The translations under genes and the position numbers were made by a program. A stretch of 64,000 bases of DNA, taken from positions 109,093,388 to 109,157,387 of the forward strand of contig OY829326.1 of NCBI GenBank assembly GCA_963691655.1. The letters are read 5' to 3'. A model generated the notes under the pieces. It worked only from the letters and a program-made list of their open reading frames with translations. It was not told the origin of the DNA and did not search any database. Positions 34,031 to 47,711 of this stretch are shown here, one piece after another (positions within the stretch are counted from its first letter, which is position 1; each line of letters begins with the position of its first letter). The DNA is from Toxonevra muliebris. Its lineage: Eukaryota; Arthropoda; Insecta; Diptera; Pallopteridae.

Positions 34031-37000
34031 GTTCCAACAAAAAAAAAAATCCGTTCAACTTCGGTAATCAACTATTAGTAGAACTAACTTTACGACCAGT
34101 ATAGCTTAAAAACAATTACGTAGTACAACGGTATAGCGGTCGACAGTTACATGAACAGCTGTCGTCGATGGTAAAAACGCAGCCGCCGCAATTTCCTGTA
34201 ACAATTTCATAAGAAGATGTGCATTTTAATTGACAGCGGGTAGTCGTCGACCGCGTTTGTTTGCTTTGCTCTCGTTGGTACTCTCGCTTCGATGAACTGA
34301 ACGTTTTCTCTCTCTCTTTATTTGGTTTGGAAAAGAGCTTACATTTAGTGGGGAGCGAAGCCACATATAAAAAGGTCAGATGCTCTGGAGAGATGCTTAT
34401 GGGGAACTAATATACATATAAATTTTATTTCAATAATCACTGATAAAATTTTTGCCAGGAATACATCCCATTTTTTCCAAACAATTCGATTAGTCATGTA
34501 CCGTTTTTCCATATGCGCATATCCTGCACATAGATCAAAAACAACCTACAATATTAAACGTTTAAAACTTTATGCGTCTGCAGTTTTTTTATGAACCTCA
34601 TATATTCAACTAAGCAACTAAGCTTACCAAATCGCTTTAAAATTTCTTTTGGTTAAACCACATAAAACCACATAACCAGGAGCGAAGGATGTTCACTGCA
34701 ATGGAATTTCAAAACTTCATTTTGGTAGTAAAAAAAACTAACTTTTACAGCTTCTAAGCATTCTAATGATTAGTTATCTAAACTTAGAATGAAATTTACG
34801 GATCTTAAGTTTAAGCCAACAAGTTGCGAATAAACTTTCGCACAAACTATTTTTAGATGGAAACTATAAAGTAATGTTTATAAATAGATGCATTCATAAA
34901 CACATACATATGTACATATATACATACAAACTCAAACTTCTTTCACTTGGTAATCTAGTGAAGATTTATGAATATTATCCCAGAAATTGAAAGCTACCAA
35001 AGAAAACAAAGACACTTAAGATGATTGAGTGCTGTGGGTGAATGAATCAATGAGTACACACTATTGTTTATACACATTTGTATGTGTGAGTCAGTATCTA
35101 TAAAACATGCATAAAAAGTAAGAGGATGACGTTATTATCAGAGAGTTTGTATGTGCGTATTGTTGAAAATGTAGTAACCCAATAGGAAAGAAAGTGATTT
35201 TTACCAACATTTGAGCGCTTCTATGTCAAAACTAAGCCTAGTTTACCTAGTTTACTTTTACATTACATATTATTGAAAGACAGCGTTGACACTAAGTTTC
35301 CTAAAAGCGCAGTGTTCGGGTTTATGCAAAGTTGCATGCCCGATGATAATTTTAAAATTGTCTTTAAATGTTTTTTGGGATCAAGAAGAGAATAAAAAGG
35401 ATTCACAATTTTTATGTATAATAAAATCCAATTTATTCAAAATAATTCTTAGTAAAGAAAATTTGTATGAATTTAGAGTAAGTATTTTAAGTGTTAGTCG
35501 GCGACTTTCTTCTAAGAGATATGAGAGATTAAATAATGAAGAAGTGCCACACGGCGACTTTCCAAGTCGAGAGTGGAAAAGGATCTCATTCTATTTTATA
35601 TTACAAAATGGATATACAAATTAAGTTGTAGGCGCCCAATGTTGCTACATGTAGCTAAAATGTACAATATTCACATCAATAATACAAGAAATACCAAGTC
35701 AACATTGGACGAACAAGGTTGAAACCAAAGTTCGGAAATTTAAAAATACAAAGTTCGAAAATACAATAAAATAAATTATGACCAAATAAAGAAATACAAT
35801 AAATGTTGCTGTGCCGAACTTAATGACGTTCATGTCCTCAACATGCAAAAAAAGCTCTTTGGGAAGTTTTTAAGAAGTACACTGTTTTTTTCTCTACTCT
35901 TTTGTATTCCTCATTTATTTATGTGACGAGATTTTTTTATTCTGTCTGGTAAACCACAGAGACATGCCCGTACTAAATCGATTTATAGTTAGTTTCATAT
36001 TTACCATATGAAATTATAAGTTGTGTGTTTTCCCTTGCATTTCTTAGATGTGCTTCCCGGAAACTTTATGTGTTAGCGCCTTCAAAACACTTCCTTGGGT
36101 AGCGCTTACATTTTTCTCGTTGGGTATTTAGAGTTTGTTTATTGATAAAAAAAAACTTTAGGTATTGAGAATAATAAAGAAACCGGTCAACGAGTTGAGC
36201 TGTGGGTTAAAGTTTTGAACTTCAACTAATGATCCAATTTAAACTAAAATTTAAAATTGGCAGTAAACTAAGAAAAGAACTTAAGATTATTCTTTAGAGA
36301 ATAAATTTAAGAGACAAAGTGTGTAATCGTAATCAACGTATCCAACAGTGCAATACATAAATTTGTGTTCTTGATCAGTGTTATAATTATAGTAATAAAA
36401 TAAACCTCTCACTTAGATACAGAGAACGAATATGTGAGTAAGTATGTGTCTATACCAAAACCCCCAACGTTGTTAAATGTTTTGTTTATCAACATTAATT
36501 TGAATAATATGCTTAAATTCAAGGTGAGAATTATAGCAATAATATAAATAATAATAAAAATTCTTTTGAGAAGCAATTAGCTGGTAATTACCAATTTAAA
36601 GAAAATAGAAAAACTTTAGCAAAAATAAGTTTAAATAAACAAAAAAATTTTCTGCTTGACCAGGCATGGTCTGGGATACGCGTTACATATATGCGGGCCT
36701 TCTCGGAATTCATTTTTTGTTGTATTTGATTTTTGTTTTCGCTTAAAAACTTATGTCTACCTGACAGGAACGTATTTTGGCAATACATTTATTGAATAAT
36801 AAAGGTGAAAAAGGTAACACAAAAAATAATGAACTGGCGGTTGTCATGATTCCAATAAAAAGACACGTCTCGTTGAGAGCAATATTTAGGTTTAATTGAT
36901 CACAATACACCGTGATCAAAAAATATCCTCGAATTGCATATTAAGCGATAAAATAGTTCAGTTAGAATGGTAAGGCCTCAAAAAAATTCTCTGATAGTCG

Positions 37001-37330
37001 ATATCGTCATCTTCTAACAACTAAATCATCTCTAATTTTTGTACTAATGGCGTTTGTTGTTGATAGTAACCATGATAAACTTGAGTAAGAAGTGCCTTAT
37101 GTGAATGGATCAGAACTAGTTCTGATTAGTTATAAAAATTGGCAAATTGGATTACTGAAAACTTCAACGGTGAGCCAAAAATTATAGCAGGCGTTGAAGC
37201 TTTTAATCTTATAAGATTTATAGTTAGTTTATGCGCTGTTTGCAGATTTCAATGCACCTTAGTCTTATTGCTGCTCTAAAGAAGTTTTCTACTACACCAC
37301 TGCATCTTTTTCATCAGGTTCTTCATTCCA
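34031..37330. other. 3.3 kb without a recognisable gene
   Basis: AT-rich DNA with telescoping ATACAT words near 34905-34930. ORFs such as 35286-35624 do not resemble a known protein to me. Confidence 0.45.
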
Positions 37331-37393
37331 TTCATTGCCCTCATTAAATTGCCCGGATGAGGCACGTCTCAAACCACGGTTTCTGTCAGCAGT

Positions 37394-38473
37394 TCAGGTA
37401 ATGTCTTTATTGAACCATTTGGTTCTCCGGATGAAGGTAAGAAAATCCGATAGTTCCACTTTCGTTATCTCTGTTAGACTATTGAAAAAGCGCGACCCCA
37501 AACATTGGAGTCTGCTCATCTGCAGCCTTGGACATTGCCATAGAAAGTGAAGAATCGATTCTGTCTCTTCTTCATCATGACGACTTCTGCACAGTCCGCT
37601 TGTTGGAATGCACCACCGTTGAGGCTTTGGTGCAATAGCACAATGACCCGTTATGACTCCTGTGAGCAGACGTACTGCAGTTTTGTTGTGCCCTAAGAGG
37701 ACATTTGTCCTCTTACTATCTAACCTTGGCCACAAGGCCCGTGAAACTATACAGTCATCTAGGTTAGTCTAAGCGTCATTTGACACCGCTATGGTGTACT
37801 CGTCTATTTTCCTAAATAGTTCACACATCGGAGATTGTATAGAGGTATCCGCCTCGTTAGTGTCCATTTCAGAGCCCCTTCTGGCCATTTCATCTGCTAT
37901 TTCGTTCCCTTCAATATTGCTATGTCCAGGAACCCAGCAGAGAGTGACCTTGCGGTGCTCAATGGCCATCAGTGAAGCACGACATTTCTTTACAATCTCT
38001 GATTTAACTATTTTGGATTCTATTGCCTTCATTGCAGCCTGACTGTCAGTAAAGATAGTGATATTCGAAATCGGAATCGTACTGTTTTGTAGAAGTCAAG
38101 CTGCTTTCTCAATAGCAAAAATCTCTGACTGAAAAACGCTGCAGCTGTCAGGAAGACGATACGATCGCCTTAGCTGCAGGTCTTCGGAGTAGAGACCAGC
38201 TCCAGTTCCATTTTCCATCTTTGAGCCATCGTTACCTGTTACCAAACCCGACTCCCAGTCTTCCCTGGTTGGATAAAGAGTTGGAATTCTAGTAATAAAA
38301 TCTAAATTTGAAGTCATATAATCCGTGGCTACATCTAAGTCAGCTTTGATTCCATTTTGACCCCTCCGTTTTATCTCACTCAAAATTGTAGAGTGTCCAT
38401 AGTTTGCTGATCTCCACACGTTGGATTCTCTAAGTCTAAGAGCACCTTTTGCGGCACAGCCTCGAACAAACAC
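37394..38473 (-). pseudogene. LINE ORF2 C-terminus with RNase H domain, two in-frame stops
   Basis: One minus-strand frame runs through the whole region with only two stops, TGA at 38096-38098 and TAG at 37769-37771. RNase H landmarks appear in order: VTGNDGSKMENGTGAG, FQSEIFAIEKAA, ITIFTDSQAAMKAIE, LCWVPGHSNIEGNEIADEM. A Cys-His end follows (LCRSRHDEEETESILHFLWQC) and then FIRRTKWFN. Absence of frameshifts suggests a fairly young, 5'-truncated copy. It is a different family from the 11.6/33.1-kb pair. Both stops could be TGG changes; that is inference. Confidence 0.88.
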
Positions 38474-38757
38474 CCGTAGCGGTAAGAGATGAAAGAGATG
38501 AAACTTAAGTCTTATTACAAAATACTTTTTTTATATATTTTTTTTTAATTGGTTTTTGGTCAATGACAAATTGTACCTAGAATGTGTCAATTGTACCTAG
38601 TATAACTTGTAGTTTGAAAAAGTCGGAAAAAGGTACAATTGTAGCTACTTTTCCGTGACTGATGCATGTGGTGCTTAACATATGTAAACTATTCTGTCAT
38701 CTGACATTTAAAAAGCATTGTGACACTGAGCAGTTTGTATTTTTCCAAATCAAATAA

Positions 38758-38893
38758 GTCTACCCTTAGAAGGTGAGATTTGTCTCACGCAACTTGGAAA
38801 AATGTACGAACTTCCCCTGTCGTTTCCCCCCTCCCCCTCTTCCGCATATTTTTTCAAGTTGCATGAGACAAATCTCTCCGTCTAAGGGCAGAC
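38758..38893. mobile_element. MITE with GTCTRCCCTTAGA ends, PIF/Harbinger-like
   Basis: 136 bp with terminal inverted repeats of about 48 bp: GTCTACCCTTAGAAGG...GCAACTTGGAAAAAT on the left and its near-complement on the right, ending CTAAGGGCAGAC. The flanking triplets are TAA and AAA, an imperfect 3-bp duplication. The centre is a C-rich tract. No ORF. Its ends resemble those of the element at 50985. Confidence 0.8.
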
Positions 38894-38896
38894 AAA

Positions 38897-41800
38897 GTAA
38901 TGATATGGATTTTTGATTCCTAGTTTTAATGAAAGATTCCGAAAGAACGAAAGATACGTTTATCAGACTTTTGGCAAAGATAAATTCTCTTAATAAGTTT
39001 CTATTTACGCCCCTAACTTAAAGTGTGTACAAATTTTTGCTAAGTTAGCAGGTATACTTTATCATTCTATGATGTTGCCAATCTGGCTTTTCTATGTTTT
39101 TATTTTAATTGTAGTTTGCTTTCCAATAAAACTAATTAATGTTTAACTTTTGAATGCAGAGAGTGAACTTTAGCAATTACTCACATTTAGCAGTTCTGTG
39201 TGTGTGGAAGAGGGAAGAGAGATTTAAATACTCAAAAATATATTCCATTTTAAAATGGATTCGCTTTTTTGCTTCAGCGAATGCATACGTTCTTATGTTT
39301 TTGTTTTCGCTCGTTTTATTTTGCTTTAATTTGAAATTAATGCTATACCAGAAATAATCAGTTCGTTTATTTTTATTTCACGAAAAATTAAACAAAACGC
39401 AAATATTAAAATTTTAGCAATTGTATTCGCTTGTATTCATTTGTTTCATTCAATTGTTGCCATGGCCGTGATAAAGAAAATGTAAACATGTAGCGAATAT
39501 TTTTGGTGGGCTGCAAGCGCAAACAAATTAAATGTAAATCTTTTAGTATGTACAACGCATGTTGTACATAGTTTGGGTTTAATAGACTTTTCAATTTGTA
39601 CATTGGCCTTGAAAGATGCTACCTTCATACAAGTATACAATAAATAAGTGTAGAAGCATTCTATTTATGTTAAGATATTGGAAGGATTCTGAAAAGGTAT
39701 TTTCTAAATAGAGTGCACTTTTGTTTAATATTTTTTTTTTTTTTTTGTAAAAGAAAAACTTTTCTTTTATAACATTCTAAACTTTTATTTCCACTATGAA
39801 AAATTTGTTCTTCCTTAATCCTTTCGAATATTTGCGTTGGAATACATTTGTTTTATACTATGAAAAATGTATGAGAATTGAATATTAATATGGTGTCATA
39901 TTCAAAATAAAACATGACACGAATTGAATGCAGCAAAAAACGAAATAAATTCTTACGAATTTCCATAAAATTTATGAATTTCAGCAGCAAAAAAAAAAAA
40001 CAAGAGTAAACTTTAGCCCAAAAAAATGTGCTGGAAATTAAATGGAGAATAAATGCCAGTGTGAGAAAAAATTAAATATTAATTTCCAATGCTATTTGCT
40101 TAATGCTATAAATGTGTACGACATTTGGATTAAATCCAAAAAAAAAAAAAAAAAAAATTATTTACTGCAACATAAAAAACGAAACGATTTCGGGTTATTC
40201 ATATTTTTTAAGTTGTTTTTTTTTTTTTTTTACCAATAGTTTTTGTTTGTAATTTTTTCCAATTCCTCGATATTCATGCTTTAATTTTCATACTAATATT
40301 CGGCACCATAACAATAAAAACAATAGCAACACAATTGCATGCACGTAATAAATATTTACAACCAAAACGAAAAAAAAATCAGATATTTTTCAGCTATTAA
40401 TGTAAAGAGCGAACGTGTATTTGAGCATCTGTGCCGACACACAAAACCGATACGGATGCAGATGCATATGCAAATACACACTAAAAATTTCTTCTTTTTT
40501 TTTCTCCCTCTTTCTGTGTGTTTCTCAATGTTTTTCCGATATGATACAAATTTAATTGAAATAAAAACATTTACATTATTTTTTTTTCGAGCTTTGTGTG
40601 TTTGATGCAAATGCGATTTTCATTTTTATTCATATACAATTTTCCAATTCATGCACTAGGAAAACATTTGCAGTTGCCAGTGAGAGTAGCAGGCAGGCAA
40701 CAGTAATAGCAACAACAAACAGCACTGACTGACTCATGTCGTTACTGCTTCACATGTCTCTCTTTGTTGACGATGTTGTCGATGAGCTTCGTTGGTGGCG
40801 TCGGTGGAAGTGGTGGTTGCTTTAGTGTTTTTAGTTGATGCCATCGTTTGATTTGCCCATTCTACTATTCTATTATTTTCATATAATATATCTTTGTTGT
40901 TGTTGTAGTTGTTTTGTTGCTGTTTAAACAATTGTGTGTTTATAGTGAATATACATATGTGTGTGTGTAAGTGTGTGTAGCATGATGAGGTTTCATTGTA
41001 CTCGTAGGTATGTTTTACATTTAGGATGTTGTTGGCTGTTGCTGATGTCTACCAGCCATGCCAGCTTCCGTGTTGCTTCCCTGCTTATATTCTGTTTTTC
41101 TTCTTTTTTTTTTTTGGTATTTGTTGTATACAAAATTAGCTTACCGCTGCTGCCACTGCCAGCAGCCACTGTTGATTTCGTATGTTTCTTAAAATGTTTT
41201 GATTTTTTGCCCTCACAGTTGAAATTTATTTTTCGTGAGCTCGCATGTGTTTTTCCTTTTGATTTTTTCAAATCGCACATTGATTGTTTTTTTTTTTGTG
41301 TGTTTTTTGGGTGAAATTATTGTGTGAATTTTTTTAATTTTATTTGCAAAAAAAAAAATAATAATAAAAAAATTTTAAATATAAAAATCTAAATATCAAT
41401 ATATATAATTTAAATGTAAAATTATTTGTCAGTAGTTGTAGCTTCCCGTGGTTTTAGTATTTTGATCACGTTATCTGAGTGATATCGGGTTTTTGTATAT
41501 CAAAAGCAGAACGTTAATGCACTTAATAAAAATTGAGGCTCAAATTGTGTTTAATGATATTTAAAAATTTAAGAAAGAATTTCAGGCTGTTTTAAAACTT
41601 TCAAAAGTTTTGTGGCGGAAATATATAATAGTCAATTTTATTAACGAACCTCAACCCTCCATATTCGCATTCCGGCTACCCTAAACAAATGCATAGATTG
41701 TGGTGATTAAATCCAAAATTGATATACAGCTACATAGTCTATATAGCTATATAGTCCATTAAAAATCATAATGTGTGCTTCACTATGCCATTTTCAATGG

Positions 41801-41985
41801 CAGAGAGAAAGGATGGGTGGAAGTTTCCTATATAATATTGTCAATATGTGGGCAAATTTGATTGAGCTTGACATATTGATGACTAGGCAAAAGTTCTAGC
41901 GATTATGAAAGTTTATTTAACATCGTTTTTTTATTTTGAAAAGTTTCGGAAAAGTTTGTATAGAAAATGTATGTTTGGTGTGCTT
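38897..41985. other. Intergenic DNA with simple repeats, no gene seen
   Basis: Homopolymer runs near 39730-39747, 39989-40000, 40139-40157, 40218-40231 and 41106-41117. TG/CA and AAC/GTT patches lie at 40700-41000. Several ORFs overlap these repeats and look spurious. Confidence 0.5.
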
Positions 41986-41988
41986 CTT

Positions 41989-42358
41989 AGGGGCAGTTCA
42001 CATATTACGTAACCTAATTTTTAACCAATTTTGACCCCTCCCCTCCTGATCGTAACACATTGTAACAAAACGTACTCTCCCCTAGTAACGTAACAAATTT
42101 CTATTTTGCCTTTTTAATGCATCTTTAATATCGCTTATAGAATATAATTGCAACCAATAAAACTCAATCAACCGCTCAATTTTCCTCTATCCATAAAAAT
42201 GATTTTCGAATTCAACGCGGGAAAATTCATTTTATGAACTATTTAATTGACGTTATGTAACACATAATTGCCCTCCGCCCCCTCTATCTATGTAACACTT
42301 CGTAACAAATTTCCGGACCCCGTTCCTCTCGTACGTTACGTAATATGTGAACGGCCCC
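41989..42358. mobile_element. MITE with GGGGCCGTTCACATATTACG ends
   Basis: The left end GGGGCAGTTCACATATTACG (41990) and the right end CGTAATATGTGAACGGCCCC (42339-42358) are inverted repeats of more than 20 bp. Further internal GTAACA-type words occur. Length about 370 bp, no ORF. It shares ends and inner GAATTC-containing arms with the longer 17.15-kb copy. The target duplication is not clear (TTA/TTT-like). Confidence 0.85.
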
Positions 42359-42584
42359 TTTACACTTACTGTCCGAAAGTTTTCGACCCTTTTTATTAGC
42401 ATTTCTTTGTTTTTATGCTATTTTTTATGTATTACTTAATATTAAAAAAAGCTGTTTTTAACTTCTCAACCAATTAGCAACAGATTGACACTTTAGATGT
42501 AGTGCAAAATCTGATTTACATCTTTAATATTTTGATCAAGAGCTTTTCATAAACTTGCAGTTTGAACTGTAGCCTGTCATCATA

Positions 42585-42851
42585 GGTAAGGTTAGGTTAA
42601 GTGGCTGTTCAGGGTCAAACTACCTACCTACTGTTTAACCCCGCTTCCGAATGGCGTTGTGGAAATTTGCTATCATTTGGTGGTTTTATCATTGGTTACT
42701 AAGTGGTGCACTTATACACTTTCTTATAGTTTTATTTCAGTTTATATCGATATGAGAAGATTATGAGAATTAACCTTCAGATCAAAACGGGAATTGAACC
42801 CGCAACCGCCCGGGCGACAGCATTGTACGCCCCTACTAGATTATCGATCCT
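42585..42851 (-). mobile_element. SINE family A, copy 3 (diverged)
   Basis: The minus strand starts GGATCGATAATCTAGTAGGG, has a B-box-like GGTTCAATTCCC, shares the body words with copies 1 and 2, and ends in AACCTAACCTTACC. Several small deletions; most of the GGTATCACAATGGGCC block of the tail is missing. Older than the 30.7-kb copy. Confidence 0.75.
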
Positions 42852-42852
42852 A

Positions 42853-45800
42853 GGACTGTACAAGTGGAGATGAAAATTTCAGAGTGCCCTGCTTCATATC
42901 AGGTTACTGATATACAAGAAAACTTATAGCACTGTACAACAAACCTCAAATTCTTCCAATCAGGTTGGAATTCAAGGGCAATATATCTTTCGAGTCTGAC
43001 AGAAATCAAAAATTGTATGAATGAAACTCCAGAAATATTGTAAATTATTAACAAAATACTATTACTAAAATTTCCAATTATTTTTATCAACAAGTTATCG
43101 TTTTAGAATTCCCTTCATTTGGGATCAATTATTTGGTTAAAACCACATAAAATATTAAAAAAAATTTCCCTTACAAAAAACGGTGTTAAAAGTAGTTTCA
43201 CAACAATCCAACTCACTGCAGCTTATCGCTAGAGCTGGAATACTTTGATGTACTTCATAGAATAAACTGAAGCTCGTTTTTAGGAGAGGCAGCACCAGTT
43301 GTGAGGCACCTTAATGTAGAAATGAAACATATCTATTATTTCCTTAAATAATTATTATTAGAATGGATCTTAAAAGCTTAACAGCCTTCATCATGGTTCA
43401 ATCTTTTGACACTGTGAAATATTTTTAGAAAAACTACTAAATTCCCTAAATTTTAAGCTATAATACGCTTTTAACAGACCTATTTTAACGAAATAAACGA
43501 GTATTCACTAGAACAACTCCAAATTCAATTCCGTAAGCTATTTTCAATAAGCTTGTTTCAAAACACTGTTCAGAACTGATTTTGTAATAGAGCTTGTTCA
43601 TAAAATTTGCTTATTAAGATGTTATCACCAATAGTGAAGGAGTTATTGACCTGACTGAATAAGTATGTTTTTGAAAAATTCATTGTATTACAAACACTTC
43701 CTTGGTCAATAAAAAACGTTAAGTTGCCAACTTTGTAAAACCCAGTAAGTGTTTTTTCCACGGCCTTTACTCCCACCCATCAAAGCCAAACTTTACCCCG
43801 GTAAACAGAGTTGCACTGTGTAGTAAGTTCTGATTTTGTTATATTAAATACCTTTGTTTTTTTCCTTAGTGCATAAGCATTAATATTTTTAAGACGCGCG
43901 AGAAAAACAAGAATAGAAAATTTTTCAATACGGCACCAAGTTTTTGACTGGAAATGGCAAACCTCCAAGAGTAAAAATTGCTTAGAAAAAGCTTTCTACT
44001 TTGCCGTTTAAATTCGGCATAAAACTGTAAGTCTTTTGATTTTTTTCAAATTTTTTAATAAGAGGTTTTTGATATTTTGTTTTACAATTCGCTATCTAAA
44101 TTAATTTCATTTAATTAAATCTACTTTACTGATAAATTTTTTCAAAAAACTCGGATTCTGTCTTTCAACGATTCCTGGTTCAAAACATTACTGTATTCAA
44201 ATTGTCAATGAAGACATTGCAAAATGTCCTTGTTCAATTTTGTTCTCTTTGTTTTGAATTTTCGTAAGCTCGCCATGTTGTAAGCGGAAGTTGCATTCGA
44301 AAACTGCAACATAAAATTTATGGAATAAACTCAAAATTCTTCACTTTGCACGTTTCTGATCAGGGCCGTAGAAAGGATTTTTTTCGGGGGGGGGGGGGGG
44401 GCAGGGGGCGGTGGCAGGGGGGCGGTGGTGGGGGGGTTTCATTCGAAGAAAATTGACATTGACTTGCCATTACTGATGATGAGCCCAACCTCACAACAAT
44501 TACCAAAAATAGTCAGAGGCTCATTTTTTTCAAATGATTATCAATGGGAATTCGGGCCATGATAAGGAATCCGGATGAGGTTGGCTTATATTCCCAAATT
44601 CGTGCAGTTACTGCATGGAAAGAGGTCTTCCGAGTCGGGGTGCTCTGAGCAATAATGGGTTAAAGAATTAATTACGTTTTAAGATTGTTTCCTAGAACTT
44701 TGGAGCTGATCCACTACTACTGCCCTACATGGGTTTTGCGAATAAAATGGTTCCTAGTGTTTGTGAATGAATTTTTTATACTGAACACGAATCTGAAGTC
44801 AAAAATTTCACATCACGCCACGTTTTAGAAAAAAATGGGATGGAAAACCCTAAAATAGAATTTTTGGCCATTTTTAAAAATTGGAGAGCTGAACACTGGC
44901 GTGCTACAAACTTCGAAATCCAGAAATTATAGGCTGAATCATTCTAAATGAGCCCTAAACCCGAAACTGTAAATCAAAAACAGTTACTGACCTAGAAAAA
45001 CTATAAATGCAGAATTGCATTGCAGAATTGGGAGGGGGGCGGAAGAGTCAGAACCCCCAAACCTCCCCTTTAATAAGGCCTTGTTTCTGATAGTCTAATT
45101 ACGGGCAAATACAGCCAATATTTTAAAATAGTTTAAGTCAGATATATAAGTTTTCTCACCAAAATCTTTCTCTCAAATTATTAAGGACTTACTATTACTT
45201 CTCTTTTCCATTTTTTATTAAATTTATTTTTACTTGTTGTGTTCATGTTGAACACAGAATAAAAGGAAACATAAAAGGAAAAGAAGAAAGAATTACTCAG
45301 TTTGTTATATTTTCTTATTTACTTATGTTCATTTTGGTTCACCCATTAAGTCCGAGAGCGAATCCGTTGAAAAAAAAAAGTCTTCAATCACACACAGCAA
45401 ATGGTATTATCGAATTTTTTATTTTTCGTAAAGTTTCTCACTTCGCGTTAGAACAACTGTGGTAGCGATTACGTGTTCTGGTAACTTTTTTAACTTCATT
45501 AAAATATACTCCTTTGTGCGTATACGCATCATTAGAGCTTAATGAGTTAATTGTCAGTACAAATTATATCTGGACAAATATCTGAAAGACGAGACTCTGC
45601 ACGCGGGACTAAAAATTTTGAACAATCCAGATGCACCTCGACAATCTGGCAAACCTAGCTACTATAAAATAATTTCGCAATGCTGATCATGAATTTTTAC
45701 CCGTGAATAAGTGGTCATTATATTATATATTTTTTAAATATTACATGTTTGATTGCTGAGAGAGTGTTATTTATTGTAAATTTTGTGTTATTACAAACCT

Positions 45801-47507
45801 AAATGCCTTTCCCATCATTTTGTTTATTTTTTTAATACGAATTTATTTAGTAAGACCCTGCAAAGCAAACGATTCAGAAAAGCTTGAAACGTTTTTCGAT
45901 AAAAGTTTCCTCAAAAAAAATTGTGAAAGAGGGGTAAGAGGATTGAGTACTTAAATCGCACAAATGCCTTAGTCTCGCCATCCGTAGTTTAATGCAAAAA
46001 TTTTGCGTCAAAATTATAATTTTAACTTTTAGAGCCATTGATTTTAAGATGATAGCACTGGGACAGTTCTGTTGCTTGAGTACCGTATGACTAATACTAA
46101 TCTAAAACGTTTCTTGAGACCCCGTTTGGTTTTTATTTTTACTCTTGGAAGTGTTCGTCTACTCCACCATACTAATATGTGTTTTCAACGATCTCCTCAC
46201 AACACATTTTCGTTAGAGTTAAATTTTTGTTACTGGTCAAAGGACAGTCTGGTGTTCTGAAGGAGATTCATTTATCACCGCAAATGCTCAGTTTGAGGTG
46301 CTTGAAATCACTTAAATACTTTTGTCTAGAGTAGTCAATACAATTTTAAAATTGCTTAGCGGGTTTAAGAAAAATAAAAAAAAAATCACCGATAGCAGGA
46401 GGACCATATATAATCAAATTACTTTCAGGAAGAAGTATATTCTTTCATTTTAAAGTGTATTCCTAAAACATTTTTCTGAGTTGGTCTTTTATACTTATAA
46501 ACATTTATAAAATAGAACAGAAAATCAGTAATTCAACGAAAATGGTATCCTAGGGGAGACGAAATAGAGTAAAGGTTTGGAGTTTAATACTCCAGTCTCA
46601 CCAATAAAAATCTCATACATTTTGAATACATTAGCGATTGAAAATATGATCTCACAAATCGCTCCCAATCATACCTCATATTTAGTTAAGAAAATTGATT
46701 ATATACCAACCATAGCAATAGATGAATCTCGAGAAAAATTTTGTTTGAAGCAAAAAATGGGTGGAGAGGAGGGAGGAGAGAAATCGGGGGAAAGAAAAGA
46801 ATTCAAAGTTCATTAAAGACGATTTATTATATGTATCGAATATAAAGTCATACATTTAGGTGGGATTGATGTTTGATAACAAGAAAATGTATGCCATACA
46901 ATTCGTTTCCCCAAATTATAGTTTCCCAAAAGGGGAGTCCTGGTTTTCTTTCTTCTTAATTCTTAATAATAAATTTTTCACTAAGCTTAAAAATATATAT
47001 ATATAAAAAAAATTAGAAAAAGTAATCTCACGAACTGAACTTAAAAGTGCAAATATTTAAATTGTGTCGTATTAAATATTTCCCTTTCAGATCCAAAAAT
47101 AGATACCACCTGTTATAATTACTTTTAGCTACAGAATTGTGAAAACGTCAAAATCGTTGTAATTTATGTTAATGTTAAAATATTTGGCTGCACTTACAAA
47201 ACAATTTCAACATACATATTTTGTTTCTAAATATATGTTAGTGAATTATTTCTTTGAACTTAAGACATAAATTAATTGAACAAAGAAATTAACAAAACTA
47301 AATACATTGAAAAACGACAAATAAAATATTGAGGTAAAGGAATACCGAGGAAATATTGGGTAAGTTATACGTATTGTTATAAGCTATTTACATTTAAGTT
47401 CTAGGTTAAAATTATTCTCAGTACTTGAGGAAGATTCTGCTAGAAATAAATAATGCTTACATAATGGCAAACAAGTTCGTGGGATAGTTCCTCTTCTTGA
47501 ACATGCT
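42853..47507. other. 4.6 kb without a recognisable gene
   Basis: AT-rich DNA with one striking G-rich tract at 44386-44436. ORFs at 43570-43776 and 46072-46260 show no motif. No transposon ends were identified. Confidence 0.45.
44386..44436. repeat. G-rich tract with quadruplex potential
   Basis: A run of 16 G is followed by further runs of G5, G6 and G7 separated by short CA/CGGTGGCA/CGGTGGT spacers, all on the plus strand, in otherwise AT-rich DNA. Confidence 0.85.
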
Positions 47508-47711
47508 AAAAAAACTGAATTGTGTATTAACGAACACAAGGCTGAAGTGAAACTTCTTGTGAACTAAACGAAACACAAGCAAATGAAATTTTTCAATCAC
47601 TAAATTTTTTACTTCAGTGTTTTTTAATTTCATTTGCTTGTTTCGTTTAGTTCACAAGAAATTTCACTTCGCAGTTGTGTTCGGTAATACACAACTAATT
47701 TTTTTTTTTGG
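47508..47711. mobile_element. Hairpin (foldback) element, about 200 bp
   Basis: The left arm 47520-47591 and right arm 47622-47694 are near-perfect inverted repeats of about 70 bp. They share TTGTGTATTA, GAACACAA, GAAGTGAAA, CTTGTGAACTAAACGAAAC and AAGCAAATGAAATT. The arms extend weakly outwards into A/T runs. The loop is about 30 bp. No ORF. Confidence 0.85.
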
